This document shows positions 43,579 through 52,415 of a DNA stretch of 64,000 bases, in pieces. A program made the translations under genes and the position numbers. The stretch's first letter is position 1; every line of letters begins with the position of its first letter. This DNA comes from Bacillota bacterium (GTDB lineage: Bacteria; Bacteroidota; Bacteroidia; Bacteroidales; Bacteroidaceae), in contig JAMPFD010000009.1 of assembly GCA_023664625.1 (NCBI GenBank), positions 1 through 64,000 of the forward strand. Reading direction: 5' to 3'. The notes below the pieces were generated by a model. That model worked only from the letters and a program-made list of their open reading frames with translations. It was not told the origin of the DNA and did no database searches.

Positions 43579-44508
43579 TCCTACATGCAGAGTATTAGCC
43601 GGTGTCATGTGATTTTTCTTGTACAATGACTTCAGACGCACTCCATACTTCTGTGAGATGTCATACATCGACTCTCCGGCACGTACTATATGCGGGCGCT
43701 TCTTGTATTTCTTATCCGCTTTTGTCCGTTTTTTCTCAAAATAAATAATCTCCCCCGGATAGAGAGCATCACGTCTGTCACGCTCATTATAGCGTGCAAG
43801 CTTGCGATAAGAGATATCAAACTCCTTAGCAATACTCTTGAACGTGTCACCGTCACGTACTATTATATAATAGTTACGGTTATTCATCTTCACCTCATGT
43901 CTCGTCCCTGAGCCTGATGACTTTCCAGAAGACACCTTTCCTACGGTAACAACGGAAGTGCCACATCCTTTCACATTGGCAGGATTATATGATTTCGCCT
44001 TATCTAAAGAAGAGAGGTTGTAACACTCTATAATATCTATCAGCAGTTGAGCATATCTGGGATTTGTCGCATATCCACAGGCCTTAAGCCCACGCGCCCA
44101 TCCTTTATAGTCTGTGCGCGAGAGTGAAAACAGACGCTTATAACGGCTTCTGCCCAAGAACTTGGAATGGTCTTCATAACTCTCAAATGCCGACCGGTAT
44201 ACACGAAAGCATTCACCACTCTCATCATCATCATGATATGTCGTCGGACCTGTCCAGTCATGGCACTTTATTCCGAAATGGTTATTCCCCTTACGGGTAA
44301 GCTCACTTCCTCCTGCCCCACTCTCAAGCACGCCTTGGGCAAGCGTGATACTTGCAGGGATGCCATATTGAAGCATCTCATATATTGCAATATCCTTATA
44401 CTTATCAATATAACTCTGATAACGCTGGTTCCATTTTACAGGAGGCAACGCTAACAGATGCAAGGATATAGAGACAAGAATTATAAGGAGATATACTTTG
44501 CGCATCAT
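43558..44508 (-). CDS. secreted glucosaminidase (FlgJ/GH73-like) with two LysM domains
   Basis: 316 aa. Signal peptide MMRKVYLLIILVSISLHLLALP; glucosaminidase domain about 30-165 with YGIPASITLAQGVLESGAGGSELTRKGNNHFGIKCH (catalytic Glu in LESG) and YEDHSKFLGRSRYKRLFSL; then LysM 1 YYIIVRDGDTFKSIAKEFDISYRKLARYNE and LysM 2 HIVRAGESMYDISQKYGVRLKSLYKKN to the C-terminus. It should cleave the N-acetylglucosaminyl bonds of peptidoglycan in the periplasm or outside the cell. Its terminator uses its own stop region. Confidence 0.92.
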   Translation of the reverse strand: MMRKVYLLIILVSISLHLLALPPVKWNQRYQSYIDKYKDIAIYEMLQYGIPASITLAQGVLESGAGGSELTRKGNNHFGIKCHDWTGPTTYHDDDESGECFRVYRSAFESYEDHSKFLGRSRYKRLFSLSRTDYKGWARGLKACGYATNPRYAQLLIDIIECYNLSSLDKAKSYNPANVKGCGTSVVTVGKVSSGKSSGSGTRHEVKMNNRNYYIIVRDGDTFKSIAKEFDISYRKLARYNERDRRDALYPGEIIYFEKKRTKADKKYKKRPHIVRAGESMYDISQKYGVRLKSLYKKNHMTPANTLHVGDRIKVY

Positions 44509-44572
44509 GACAGATCATTGGTAAGATAAAAAATCAGGCGGTGCAAAAACTGCATCGCCTTTCTTCTTTTTG

Positions 44573-44644
44573 TAGTGGATAGGGGATTCGAACCCCTATG
44601 GCAAGATTGAGAATCTTGAATCCTAACCCTTAGATGAATCCACC
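44573..44644 (-). tRNA. tRNA-Glu (anticodon CTC)
   Basis: 72 nt. Acceptor GGTGGAT/ATCCACT, anticodon stem CAAGA/TCTTG around loop TTCTCAA gives anticodon CUC, T-arm AGGGGTTCGAATCCCCT. The bases after the discriminator read CA. Identical to the copy at 44682-44753, 37 bp upstream in the same transcript direction. CUC reads only GAG, so a UUC isoacceptor must exist elsewhere. Confidence 0.93.
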
Positions 44645-44681
44645 GAGTCATATTTTTTTTCGCTTTCCTCTCACCCTTTTG

Positions 44682-44753
44682 TAGTGGATAGGGGATTCGA
44701 ACCCCTATGGCAAGATTGAGAATCTTGAATCCTAACCCTTAGATGAATCCACC
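44682..44753 (-). tRNA. tRNA-Glu (anticodon CTC), second identical copy
   Basis: Same 72-nt sequence as 44573-44644; the identity continues a few bases into both flanks, showing a recent tandem duplication. It is 37 bp downstream of the tRNA-Ser 3' end and probably processed from the same precursor. Confidence 0.93.
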
Positions 44754-44790
44754 GAGTAACATGAAAGTCCGTGACTTCTATCGGTCATTG

Positions 44791-44877
44791 CGGAAGGTAC
44801 TGGATTCGAACCAGTGGTACGGAGTCCCGTACGTCAGTTTAGCAAACTGGTGGTTTAAGCCACTCACCCAACCTTCC
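44791..44877 (-). tRNA. tRNA-Ser (anticodon GCT)
   Basis: 87 nt, class II tRNA with a long variable arm (TACGGGACTCCGTA). Acceptor GGAAGGT/ACCTTCC, anticodon loop TTGCTAA gives GCU, decoding AGC and AGU. Discriminator G73, no encoded CCA. First gene of the tRNA cluster. Confidence 0.94.
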
Positions 44878-44932
44878 AAACCGTTGTTACTTCGAGAGTG
44901 CTTAAGAAAAGCATCTGCTCAAAAAGCGTGTG

Positions 44933-44940
44933 CAAAGGTA
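44933..44940 (-). promoter_or_regulatory. -7 box of the tRNA-Ser/Glu/Glu cluster
   Basis: TACCTTTG on the minus strand, 55 bases upstream of the tRNA-Ser 5' end, with TTTA about 19 bases further upstream at the -33 position. Confidence 0.55.
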
Positions 44941-45034
44941 CTGAAAAATATTGAAACTCTAAAGTCTTCATAGAAAAGACTTCTGTTTATTAAACTTTTT
45001 TAAGAATTTTATCTCATTTTCCCTCCCCCAGAAG

Positions 45035-46924
45035 CTACTCCAATGTCCACAGAGCATCGGAAGCATCGGAAGGCATACGCCAGTCTCCACGAGGAGAAAG
45101 CGACACAGCACCCACTTTCGGACCATCCGGAAGACAAGAGCGTTTGAACTGCTGACGGAAGAAACGCCTCATGAATGTGCGAAGCCAATGCTTGAGAGTA
45201 TCATCATCATACTTTTCCCCAAAAGCCTTTTGTGAAAGGAGCAACAGTTTCTCCGGTGAGAAGCCGAAGCGGAGAAAATGGTAAAGGAAGAAGTCATGCA
45301 ATTCATAAGGCCCCACAAGGTCTTCCGTTTTCTGCTTGATATTGCCGTTCTCGTCAGCAGGAATGAGTTCCGGCGATATCGGAGTTTCAATAATATCCAT
45401 AAGAGTAGCCTTTGCAGACCTGTCCACTTCATAATCTGCAACATACTGCACGAGATAGCGTATCAATGTTTTCGGCACTGAGACATTAACACCGTACATC
45501 GACATATGGTCTCCGTTGTATGTCGCCCACCCGAGAGCAAGTTCCGAGAGATCACCTGTACCTATCACAATCCCGTTCACCTGATTGGCTATATCCATCA
45601 GTAACATCGTACGGTATCGTGCCTGTGTGTTCTCATAGGTAATGTTATGATCACCCATGTCATGCCCTATGTCAGAGAAGTGTTGCTTAACTGCTTCTAC
45701 AATACTTATTTCACGCTGCGTGATGCCAAGACTTGTCATAAGTGCCACCGCATTATCGTGCGTACGATGCGTAGTACCAAAGCCAGGCATGGTTATGCCA
45801 TGGATACCCTTTCTGTCATATCCCAACTTATCAAATGTACGCACGCACACGAGAAGAGCGAGGGTTGAATCCAGCCCGCCGCTTATTCCTATAACAACAT
45901 TCTTACAATGTATATGTGCAAGACGCTTTGCAAGCCCCATCACCTGTATATTGAAAATTTCCTCACACGCCCCCCTCATATCTCCCGACTTAGGAATAAA
46001 CGGATGCGGCTCATAGGAACGCGTGAGTTCAAACTTACGTTTCAGGATATTATATGCGTCATCATCAGGTTCAAGCATGACTATCTCTGCATGTTGCATC
46101 TGCGTTCCCTGTGCACGGCCGAACGTTGTGTTGGTACGCCGTTCCGTGCGCAGACGTTGCACGTCCACCTGACTTATCACGAGCTGAGAGTCAAGTGAGA
46201 AGCGTTCGGAATGCGCGAGCTGAACACCATTCTCATAGATTATTGCATTTCCTCCGTAGACAACATCCTGGGTGGACTCGCCGAACCCCGCTGAACTATA
46301 TACATATCCGCACATTGTTCGTGCACTCTGCTGTGCAAGGAGTGAAAGTAAGTATTTGTGCTTTCCCGCTAGTTCATCTGATGCGGAAAGATTAAGTATG
46401 ATGTCCGCACCTGCCGTGGCAAGCCTGCTTGACGGAGGAAGTGCTGCCCAAAGATCCTCACATATCTCCACGCCGAAGGTCACTCCTGACGGGAGACGGA
46501 ACAGAAGAGGCTCCGCAGAGACAGCCTCAACGGAGAACCAGCGTTTCTCATAGAATTCATTATAGTTAGGAAGGAATGTCTTATGTACATAGTGACGCTC
46601 GCCGTTGCAGATAACCACGGCGGAGTTCATAAGCCGGTCATCCTGACGGTGGGGAGCACCGACGACAAAAGTTATAGCTCTTCCTATACTGAAATCGCAT
46701 AATATGTTCAAAGCCTCATCAGAAGCGTCAAGGAGATGTTCACTGCGGAACAGGTCCTGACATGTATATCCTGTCACGGAAAGCTCAGGGAACACAAGGA
46801 GCTCCACTCCACTCTGCTCCGCCTTTTCCACAAGTCTTTCTATTTCCTCTGTATTATACGCCACATCAGCGACACGTACTGATGGTATCGCAGCCGCCAA
46901 TGTTATGAATCCGTGGTTTATCAT
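45035..46924 (-). CDS. nadE: glutamine-dependent NAD+ synthetase
   Basis: 629 aa, two domains. N-terminal nitrilase-type glutaminase: Glu in FPELSVTGYTC, Lys in HKTFLPNYNEFYEKRWF, Cys in GVEICEDLWAALPP. C-terminal ATP-pyrophosphatase synthetase: P-loop GISGGLDSTLALLV, then TMPGFGTTHRT and GTGDLSELALGWATYNGDHMSMYGVN. It amidates nicotinic acid adenine dinucleotide using glutamine-derived ammonia, the last step of NAD synthesis. Last gene of a minus-strand run that starts at rsmG; a 123-bp gap separates it from the DUF2027 gene. Confidence 0.95.
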   Translation of the reverse strand: MINHGFITLAAAIPSVRVADVAYNTEEIERLVEKAEQSGVELLVFPELSVTGYTCQDLFRSEHLLDASDEALNILCDFSIGRAITFVVGAPHRQDDRLMNSAVVICNGERHYVHKTFLPNYNEFYEKRWFSVEAVSAEPLLFRLPSGVTFGVEICEDLWAALPPSSRLATAGADIILNLSASDELAGKHKYLLSLLAQQSARTMCGYVYSSAGFGESTQDVVYGGNAIIYENGVQLAHSERFSLDSQLVISQVDVQRLRTERRTNTTFGRAQGTQMQHAEIVMLEPDDDAYNILKRKFELTRSYEPHPFIPKSGDMRGACEEIFNIQVMGLAKRLAHIHCKNVVIGISGGLDSTLALLVCVRTFDKLGYDRKGIHGITMPGFGTTHRTHDNAVALMTSLGITQREISIVEAVKQHFSDIGHDMGDHNITYENTQARYRTMLLMDIANQVNGIVIGTGDLSELALGWATYNGDHMSMYGVNVSVPKTLIRYLVQYVADYEVDRSAKATLMDIIETPISPELIPADENGNIKQKTEDLVGPYELHDFFLYHFLRFGFSPEKLLLLSQKAFGEKYDDDTLKHWLRTFMRRFFRQQFKRSCLPDGPKVGAVSLSPRGDWRMPSDASDALWTLE

Positions 46925-47047
46925 ATCGTTTTATTGTTTAGGGTGTCGGTGTCTTTTAATATAAAAACAGGTGCAACAAGCATGTCCTGAAAAAGCCATA
47001 TAATTCCTGCATATGCAGAATATTCAGGTAAGTAGCACAACGGCTAA

Positions 47048-48193
47048 TCACTTTATCGTCACCTGTGTCGCACCGTATCCGTATTCCTGAAATGACGCAT
47101 CTTGCCACACACAAGGACGGTAACGGTAGTTCAACTCATGGATTATTGCATGGCGCAGCACTCCCTCGCCTTTACCGTGTATAAAAATTATCTTCTTTCC
47201 CTTCGCGTGACGGTGGGCTTTCATTACCTCACGGAACTTGTCAAGCTGATAGTTGAGTATGTCAGAAGACGACATGCCTCCAATACTGTCAAGAAGCTTA
47301 TCCGCATGAAGGTCAACAACCTCTGCCTCTTCCAGGCCGTGACGGACTGGCTTGGTGTTCATTGCACTGAGTTTATCAAGTTCCTCTGGTTTTGCATACA
47401 TCTCCTCTTTCAGTCCGTCAGGGTCAAGATTGATAGAGCGTGCCGCTTTATCATTCTCAACTATCGTATAGAGCAACGCCGGCTCTTCAAAGAAATCGTT
47501 TGGCTTAAAAGTATGAAGCTTATAGAATTTGACAGGATCTATGCGCATCTGTACGCTCAGAGGACTCTTGAGAGCGAAAGGCTTATCCTCCTTAAAAGCC
47601 ACCATCTGTATGCATACACGGCTCAACGCGTTCACCTCACGTTGGGAGAACTCCTCTATAAATTCTTTTGTGTTCGGTTCCAGCACTCCATGCTTACGCA
47701 GGTGCCAGTTGCTGTTTTCGGCAGACAAGTACGTGTACTGCAGATAATAGTTCGAGTCATTGACGAGATAAGCATCAAACTGCGTGTCGGTCACCTTCTT
47801 GACATCTTCCGGGACAAAGGCAAGATATGCGCTGAGAAGGTTGCCACCCTTCCGTTCTTCCACAGGAGCCTTGAACGTAATGTCCTTTGACGAGGGATCA
47901 TCGTCTGTATCATTCTGCATCATAGACTCAACATCATCAAGCCCCTCATTAAGCAAAGCTTTCATGCTGCGTCCGTCAGCCCGTATCTGCCGACGGCGTT
48001 CCATGTTCTGCATTGCCTTCACCATATTTCCTGTGGAATAGCTATCGGCGGAAGCCTCAACAACGACCTCATTTATAGGTGTGGGAATCTGGAAGCCATC
48101 CTCATCCTCCACATACACTATATCCCCCTTTATGGCAGCCACTCTTCCGCCGCCTTTGTCAAAAAGGAAGCCTACTTTATCTCCTATTTTCAT
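47048..48193 (-). CDS. DUF2027 and Smr domain protein
   Basis: 381 aa. N-terminal MutS2-like small beta domain (MKIGDKVGFLFDKGGGRVAAIKGDIVYVEDEDGFQIP), central DUF2027 domain (GNLLSAYLAFVPEDVKKVTDTQFDAYLVNDSNYYLQYTY), C-terminal Smr domain starting VDLHADKLLDSIGGM and containing KKIIFIHGKGEGVLRHAI, i.e. the D-L-H and H-G-x-G-x-G motifs of Smr nucleases. The Smr portion suggests nucleic-acid nicking or ribosome-associated quality control, as known for MutS2 and SmrB; the protein itself is uncharacterised. 23 bp downstream of queA. Confidence 0.88.
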   Translation of the reverse strand: MKIGDKVGFLFDKGGGRVAAIKGDIVYVEDEDGFQIPTPINEVVVEASADSYSTGNMVKAMQNMERRRQIRADGRSMKALLNEGLDDVESMMQNDTDDDPSSKDITFKAPVEERKGGNLLSAYLAFVPEDVKKVTDTQFDAYLVNDSNYYLQYTYLSAENSNWHLRKHGVLEPNTKEFIEEFSQREVNALSRVCIQMVAFKEDKPFALKSPLSVQMRIDPVKFYKLHTFKPNDFFEEPALLYTIVENDKAARSINLDPDGLKEEMYAKPEELDKLSAMNTKPVRHGLEEAEVVDLHADKLLDSIGGMSSSDILNYQLDKFREVMKAHRHAKGKKIIFIHGKGEGVLRHAIIHELNYRYRPCVWQDASFQEYGYGATQVTIK

Positions 48194-48216
48194 TATTTTC
48201 TGCTTTTTGTTCTACA

Positions 48217-49455
48217 TTACTCTCCGTCCGGAATAAGCAGGGACGAGTCCCCATAACTAAGGAAACGGAAATCATTATCCAACGCATAGTCATAGATTCT
48301 GCGCCAGTCTTCACCCACAAGGGCCGAGACGAGCAACAGCAATGTCGACTGAGGCTGATGGAAATTCGTTACAAGATGTGAGACTATATGGTATTTATAG
48401 CCCGGAGCGATGATTATCTGCGTGGAAGCGTTGAGCACTTCCATACCGTTTCCGGCAAGATAGTCACGGATAGCGGTAACGGCATCCATGGAACTTATCG
48501 CCGAGACCTTCTCCCGAGCCTCATAAGGTTCCCATTGGCAGACATGCAAATCCTTGTCCGTGACACAGTCCTTATGCTTCAGAATATGGCAGCCTATATA
48601 ATAAAGGCTCTCCAATGTCCGCACGGAAGTTGTTCCCACGGCTATTGCACGGCACCCATGGGCAATCAGCCTTTCTATCGTATGCAGACGCACAGAGACA
48701 TACTCCGTATGCATGTCATGACCACTAATGAGTGCCGACTTCACAGGACGGAACGTTCCGGCACCGACATGAAGAGTCAGCTCTTCGCGCTCTATGCCAC
48801 GACTGTCGATGTTCTCAAGAACCTTGTCCGTAAAATGCAGGCCGGCAGTAGGAGCTGCCACACTGCCTTTTATCTTTGAGTAGACTGTCTGATATGTCGT
48901 AAGGTCACTCTCCTGAGTGTCACGATTGAGATAAGGAGGTATCGGCAGTTCGCCGGCAGCGTCTATCACATCCGCAAAACTTGCACCGCCGGTCCAACTC
49001 AGTCTGACAACATGGCTCGTTCCCTGCGTACCTATATGCTCCGCGGAAAGTTCTGTATCCTCACCATTCACAACGAACATGCGACGCAGCACACCTTCCT
49101 TCCATTTCTTCAGATTACCTATAAGGCAGAGCCACTCACACCCTCCCTGCATCTGGAACATCCGTTCGTAATCAGCAGGAGAGTGAGGCTCAAGGAGAAA
49201 CACTTCAATCAAAGCTCCCGTCTCCTTTCGGAAATGCAGACGGGCACGTATGACACGTGTATTGTTAAACACCATCAGCGAACCTTCCGGCAACAGCTCC
49301 GGAAGATTGAAGAAACGACTATGACTTATCTCTCCATGGTCATACACGAGCAGCTTGCTTTGATCACGCTGTTCAAGAGGAAATTTTGCTATTCTCCCGT
49401 CAGGAAGCGGGTAGTCATAATCTGATATTTTTATGTTCTTTGGATCGTTTGTCAT
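48217..49455 (-). CDS. queA: S-adenosylmethionine:tRNA ribosyltransferase-isomerase
   Basis: 412 aa. Characteristic start SDYDYPLPDGRIAKFPLEQRDQSKLLVYD, then MVFNNTRVIRARL, the catalytic-core PTAGLHFTDKVL, ELTLHVGAGTFRPVK and TNFHQPQSTLLLLVSALVG. It makes epoxyqueuosine in tRNA during queuosine synthesis. Its first codons overlap the PAP2 stop by 4 bases. Somewhat longer than E. coli QueA, with an insert after the MFQMQGGCEWLCLIG segment, as in other Bacteroidota. Confidence 0.96.
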   Translation of the reverse strand: MTNDPKNIKISDYDYPLPDGRIAKFPLEQRDQSKLLVYDHGEISHSRFFNLPELLPEGSLMVFNNTRVIRARLHFRKETGALIEVFLLEPHSPADYERMFQMQGGCEWLCLIGNLKKWKEGVLRRMFVVNGEDTELSAEHIGTQGTSHVVRLSWTGGASFADVIDAAGELPIPPYLNRDTQESDLTTYQTVYSKIKGSVAAPTAGLHFTDKVLENIDSRGIEREELTLHVGAGTFRPVKSALISGHDMHTEYVSVRLHTIERLIAHGCRAIAVGTTSVRTLESLYYIGCHILKHKDCVTDKDLHVCQWEPYEAREKVSAISSMDAVTAIRDYLAGNGMEVLNASTQIIIAPGYKYHIVSHLVTNFHQPQSTLLLLVSALVGEDWRRIYDYALDNDFRFLSYGDSSLLIPDGE

Positions 49456-50150
49456 TGTGCAAGAATAAGTGCCTTGAAGATTGCATAGAGCACTGTGAGC
49501 AGTAAAATATTAACAATAAGATTTATGTCTGCAAGCGCATAGCCCGTCCGTGTGTACTGTGAGGAAATGAAATGAAGTTTGTCAGTGACCTTGAAATAGA
49601 AATATCTGTATCCGAGATACACACACGCACCTGACACAGCCCCCCACAGCAGTCCGACAATGATGTCAGAAGGATAGTGCATACTTAGATATATCCTCGT
49701 CCAGCAGTTTGTCAGTGACCATATCACCAATGCCGCCGTAAGCCTCCAATGTCTCATGAGCAGGGCAAAGAAGACACAGAGCGACATTGTATTCGCCGCA
49801 TGAGCAGAGAAGAAACTGTAGTTCTTGTCCGCCACTCCCGGCACGACATCAAGCAACGGACGCACATCCGGGTCGTTGAGCGGACGCAGGCGCATAGCCA
49901 TGGGTTTTACAATCCCGTCCGCCATACCGTCGGCAAAGAGTATACAAGTTCCTGCCGCCAGAACGACAAGAAGTATCTGCATCATCGTCTCATTGTTCTT
50001 CACCGTCACGAAGAACAACGTCAGATAGAGCGGAATCCATGTCAGTCCCGATGTCAGCGTGAGTGCCAGTTCATCGAAAAACAGTGTATGTTCTCCCGAC
50101 ATCAACGGCATCCACCACAAGTCCGTTTGAGTTATAGCTGAAAAATCCAA
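49452..50150 (-). CDS. PAP2-family membrane phosphatase
   Basis: 232 aa with about six membrane helices. The three phosphatase motifs are recognisable: KPMAMRLRP (motif 1, K-x6-RP), FFSAHAANT (motif 2, a variant of PSGH with SAH) and RIYLSMHYPSDIIVGLLWG (motif 3, with His and Asp). Likely substrates are undecaprenyl pyrophosphate, lipid A phosphate or phosphatidate; sequence does not tell which. It sits between rsmG (119-bp gap) and queA (4-bp overlap). Confidence 0.88.
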   Translation of the reverse strand: MDFSAITQTDLWWMPLMSGEHTLFFDELALTLTSGLTWIPLYLTLFFVTVKNNETMMQILLVVLAAGTCILFADGMADGIVKPMAMRLRPLNDPDVRPLLDVVPGVADKNYSFFSAHAANTMSLCVFFALLMRHWRLTAALVIWSLTNCWTRIYLSMHYPSDIIVGLLWGAVSGACVYLGYRYFYFKVTDKLHFISSQYTRTGYALADINLIVNILLLTVLYAIFKALILAQ

Positions 50151-50269
50151 AGCAGAATATTTTCTGATGTATTCTTATTAAAATCGTGTTCCAATGACCT
50201 GCGGCAAACCTATGCCGACCGTCCGCCGCAATGCCCCTTAAGCCATGGCGGGACAACGGTCATCTTCTG

Positions 50270-50890
50270 TCATAAAGGAAGATAGACAAGGTATTTCTCT
50301 CTGAACCATTCCTCCTTAAAATATGCAGGAAGTTCCGTCTTCTCCGCCAGACGGCGGAACGGCTGCAGTTCACCTTCAAGATTGCCGCCCTTCAGGACAA
50401 AGATGCCATTAGGCATCGAGTTGCGATGCTCCTTACTGACATTCTTGGTGACAATCTTAACCAAGTCTGGAAGGGGCATCACGGCACGCGAGACAATAAA
50501 GTCATACTTACCCTTCTCCTCCTCACCACGTATGTGGCAGGCATCAACGTTTTCCAAACCTATGGCATCGGCAACCTCCTGTGCAACACGGACTTTCTTT
50601 CCAGTCCCGTCAATAAGGCGGAACTGCGCCTCAGGGAACATTATCGCAAGAGGCACTCCGGGGAATCCACCACCGCATCCAAAGTCAAGGACACGGGTGC
50701 CGGGACGGAAGCGCAGTGCCTTAGCAATCGCCAGAGAATGAAGTACATGATGCTCGTAAAGATTGTCTATATCCTTGCGCGAGATGACGTTTATCTTTGC
50801 ATTCCAGTCATGATACAGGGCATCAAGCCGGGCAAACTGCTCTTTCTGCCTGTCCGTCAGTTCTGGGAAATAACGTAGTATCTGTTCCAT
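50270..50890 (-). CDS. rsmG: 16S rRNA (guanine(527)-N7)-methyltransferase
   Basis: 206 aa. RsmG signature: LDALYHDWNAKINVISRKDIDNLYEHHVLHSLAIAK, SAM loop VLDFGCGGGFPGVPLAIMFP, LIDGTGKKVRVAQEVADAIGLENV and FIVSRAVMPLPDL. Methylates G527 of 16S rRNA; loss gives low-level streptomycin resistance in several bacteria. First gene of the run rsmG-PAP2-queA-DUF2027-nadE, with a textbook promoter. Confidence 0.95.
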   Translation of the reverse strand: MEQILRYFPELTDRQKEQFARLDALYHDWNAKINVISRKDIDNLYEHHVLHSLAIAKALRFRPGTRVLDFGCGGGFPGVPLAIMFPEAQFRLIDGTGKKVRVAQEVADAIGLENVDACHIRGEEEKGKYDFIVSRAVMPLPDLVKIVTKNVSKEHRNSMPNGIFVLKGGNLEGELQPFRRLAEKTELPAYFKEEWFREKYLVYLPL

Positions 50891-50909
50891 AATTTACTCT
50901 TTATTTCTG

Positions 50910-50941
50910 CAAAAGTACCTATTTTATTTTTAATAACCAAA
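50910..50941 (-). promoter_or_regulatory. promoter of rsmG and following genes
   Basis: TTTG (50938-50941), 20-base spacer, TACTTTTG (50910-50917) on the minus strand; 20 bases before the ATG. Confidence 0.78.
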
Positions 50942-51572
50942 TAAAAACGTACTTCGGGAACATTTTTTAGGATAATCCATATTCATTTTACCGTATGGAA
51001 CCTCCATGCTCCTAAAGTTCAACTGTACATTTCTTCATGTTTGTGGTGAAAGGAGCGGTGGGGCCACCTCTGCTTGACCACGGCAGATATGTTCCGAGCA
51101 ACCTATAAAATTATCAGCGGATTATGTTGAAATCCTTTCTACATTTTCTCGCCATGGCAGAACTGAAACAAGTTTCGTTCTGTTCATTTGGCCTAACGAA
51201 AACGTTTGTTTAAAGTTATACATTATGAGTATCACACCCCTTTGTCCCCGTGCATCCACACTTCACATTCATGAAAAGAACAAATCTATACGAAAATAGC
51301 CAGGCCTCGGCCGAGCTATCCACACTTTCGGGGTAAAGAAGAATAAGTAGTATGAGTCACATCAAAAGTACCCATTCCCAGAAAGTGTTTTTCATCTTAC
51401 AAGTCATTTACATGGTTATTACGTTTTGGAGTTAACCTTCATTATGAGAAAGCCCCATGCTATTCATGTATTCTATAGCCTTGGCACTATTTTGTTTAAA
51501 TGGCAATAAAAACTCCCATCTTCTTGAAAAGTTTATAAGTAAAAATGCAATATTATCCAAATTAAATCTATC
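50942..51572. other. gene-free interval containing hairpin repeat copy 2
   Basis: No convincing gene. Apart from the hairpin element at 51126-51207 the sequence is AT-rich, unique and without a long frame; short scattered motifs hint at decayed DNA. Confidence 0.5.
51126..51207. repeat. hairpin repeat element, copy 2
   Basis: Left TGTTGAAATCCTTTCTAC, core TTTTCTCGCCATGGCAGAAC, loop, TTTCGTTCTGTTCATTTGGC, right CTAACGAAAACGTTT. Same layout as copy 1 at 43226. Confidence 0.8.
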
Positions 51573-51785
51573 TCAATAGATGAACTCTATATCGTGTTCA
51601 CCTTTCTCCTTTTCTGTTTCTAAATAACCTGTATATTCTTTCGTTAAATTTATCAATTCATCTTTATCATACTCCTTTATTAAAGAATAATAACCAATAT
51701 ACACCTGCTCCTGACGCAAAGAAGTGCGGCAGGTTGTATATAACACAAAAGTATAGGGACGCTTATAAAAACATCCCATGAGCAT
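51573..51785 (-). CDS. small ORF of unknown function, probably a remnant
   Basis: 70 codons from ATG at 51785. The C-terminal half (YYSLIKEYDKDELINLTKEYTGYLETEKEKGEHDIEFIY, read in two parts) looks like a real helical protein, while the N-terminal part overlaps another decayed frame (51763-51984). No family recognised, no promoter found, surrounded by repeats. It may be the 3' end of a lost gene. Confidence 0.3.
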   Translation of the reverse strand: MLMGCFYKRPYTFVLYTTCRTSLRQEQVYIGYYSLIKEYDKDELINLTKEYTGYLETEKEKGEHDIEFIY

Positions 51786-51984
51786 CTACCGTTGCTATGT
51801 TCGTGACTATATCTGGAAGTTTGCGAAGTTTCAAGACGTCAAGAACAAAGCGCATGTAAACGCTTTCCCATAAATAGTGGTTCCCTCCCACCCGACAATA
51901 CCAGAGATAAAGAGCGATGTCCCTCTCTATGGCTCGGCGCAGGGCGTGACCTTTTTCTCCTGTGGCTGGTTTATGTCTGACGCT
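51763..51984 (-). pseudogene. remnant of an unrecognised gene
   Basis: A 73-codon open stretch without a start codon near its beginning: RHKPATGEKGHALRRAIERD...ALYLWYCRVGGNHYLWESVY...LKLRKLPDIVTNIATVDAHG. The composition is that of a folded protein, not random. In the next phase upstream (51971-52030) another stretch, NKFPEYLRLLTDVLKRQT, ends at a stop, so at least two broken pieces lie here. Family not recognised. Confidence 0.4.
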
Positions 51985-52193
51985 TCAGCACATCCGTCAA
52001 GAGTCTAAGGTACTCTGGGAATTTGTTATAAAATTATACATTTTTCCTGATTAAGCACAAATCCAAATGTTAAAAATATACAAACCAACGACTTTTATCA
52101 ATGAGATGCACAAAAACGTATTGAAGTTGCCGCAAACTATTCTGATCATTCTACAGAGCAAAGAGCCGCAACAAATTCAGCAATTCCTCACAT

Positions 52194-52281
52194 AAAAAGT
52201 TGAACTTCGTTCCACCTTTTCTCGCCATGGCAGAACTTAAAACAAATTCCGTTCTGCTCATTTGGCTTAACGAAAACGTTT
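52194..52281. repeat. hairpin repeat element, copy 3
   Basis: AAAAAGTTGAACTTCGTTCC at the left, CTTTTCTCGCCATGGCAGAA core, CCGTTCTGCTCATTTGGC, then TTAACGAAAACGTTT. It lies 63 bp upstream of the promoter of the secreted YhcH-like gene. Confidence 0.8.
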
Positions 52282-52321
52282 ATAAAACAGCATGGAACGA
52301 GCTATTATTTTTCTCATTTTA

Positions 52322-52352
52322 CTTGCGCAACCAGAAAAAATAACTAATTTTG
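52322..52352 (+). promoter_or_regulatory. promoter of the secreted YhcH-like gene
   Basis: CTTG at about 52321-52324, 20-base spacer, TAATTTTG (52345-52352); 64-base leader to ATG at 52416. Confidence 0.65.
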
Positions 52353-52415
52353 CAACATGAAAGGAGAAACAGAAGGAAAGTACATAAAACAAGAAAGACT
52401 AAAATACAGACTACA

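Noticed and set aside
47102..47890. 262-codon plus-strand frame
   Set aside because: Antisense to the DUF2027-Smr gene, whose domains are plainly real.
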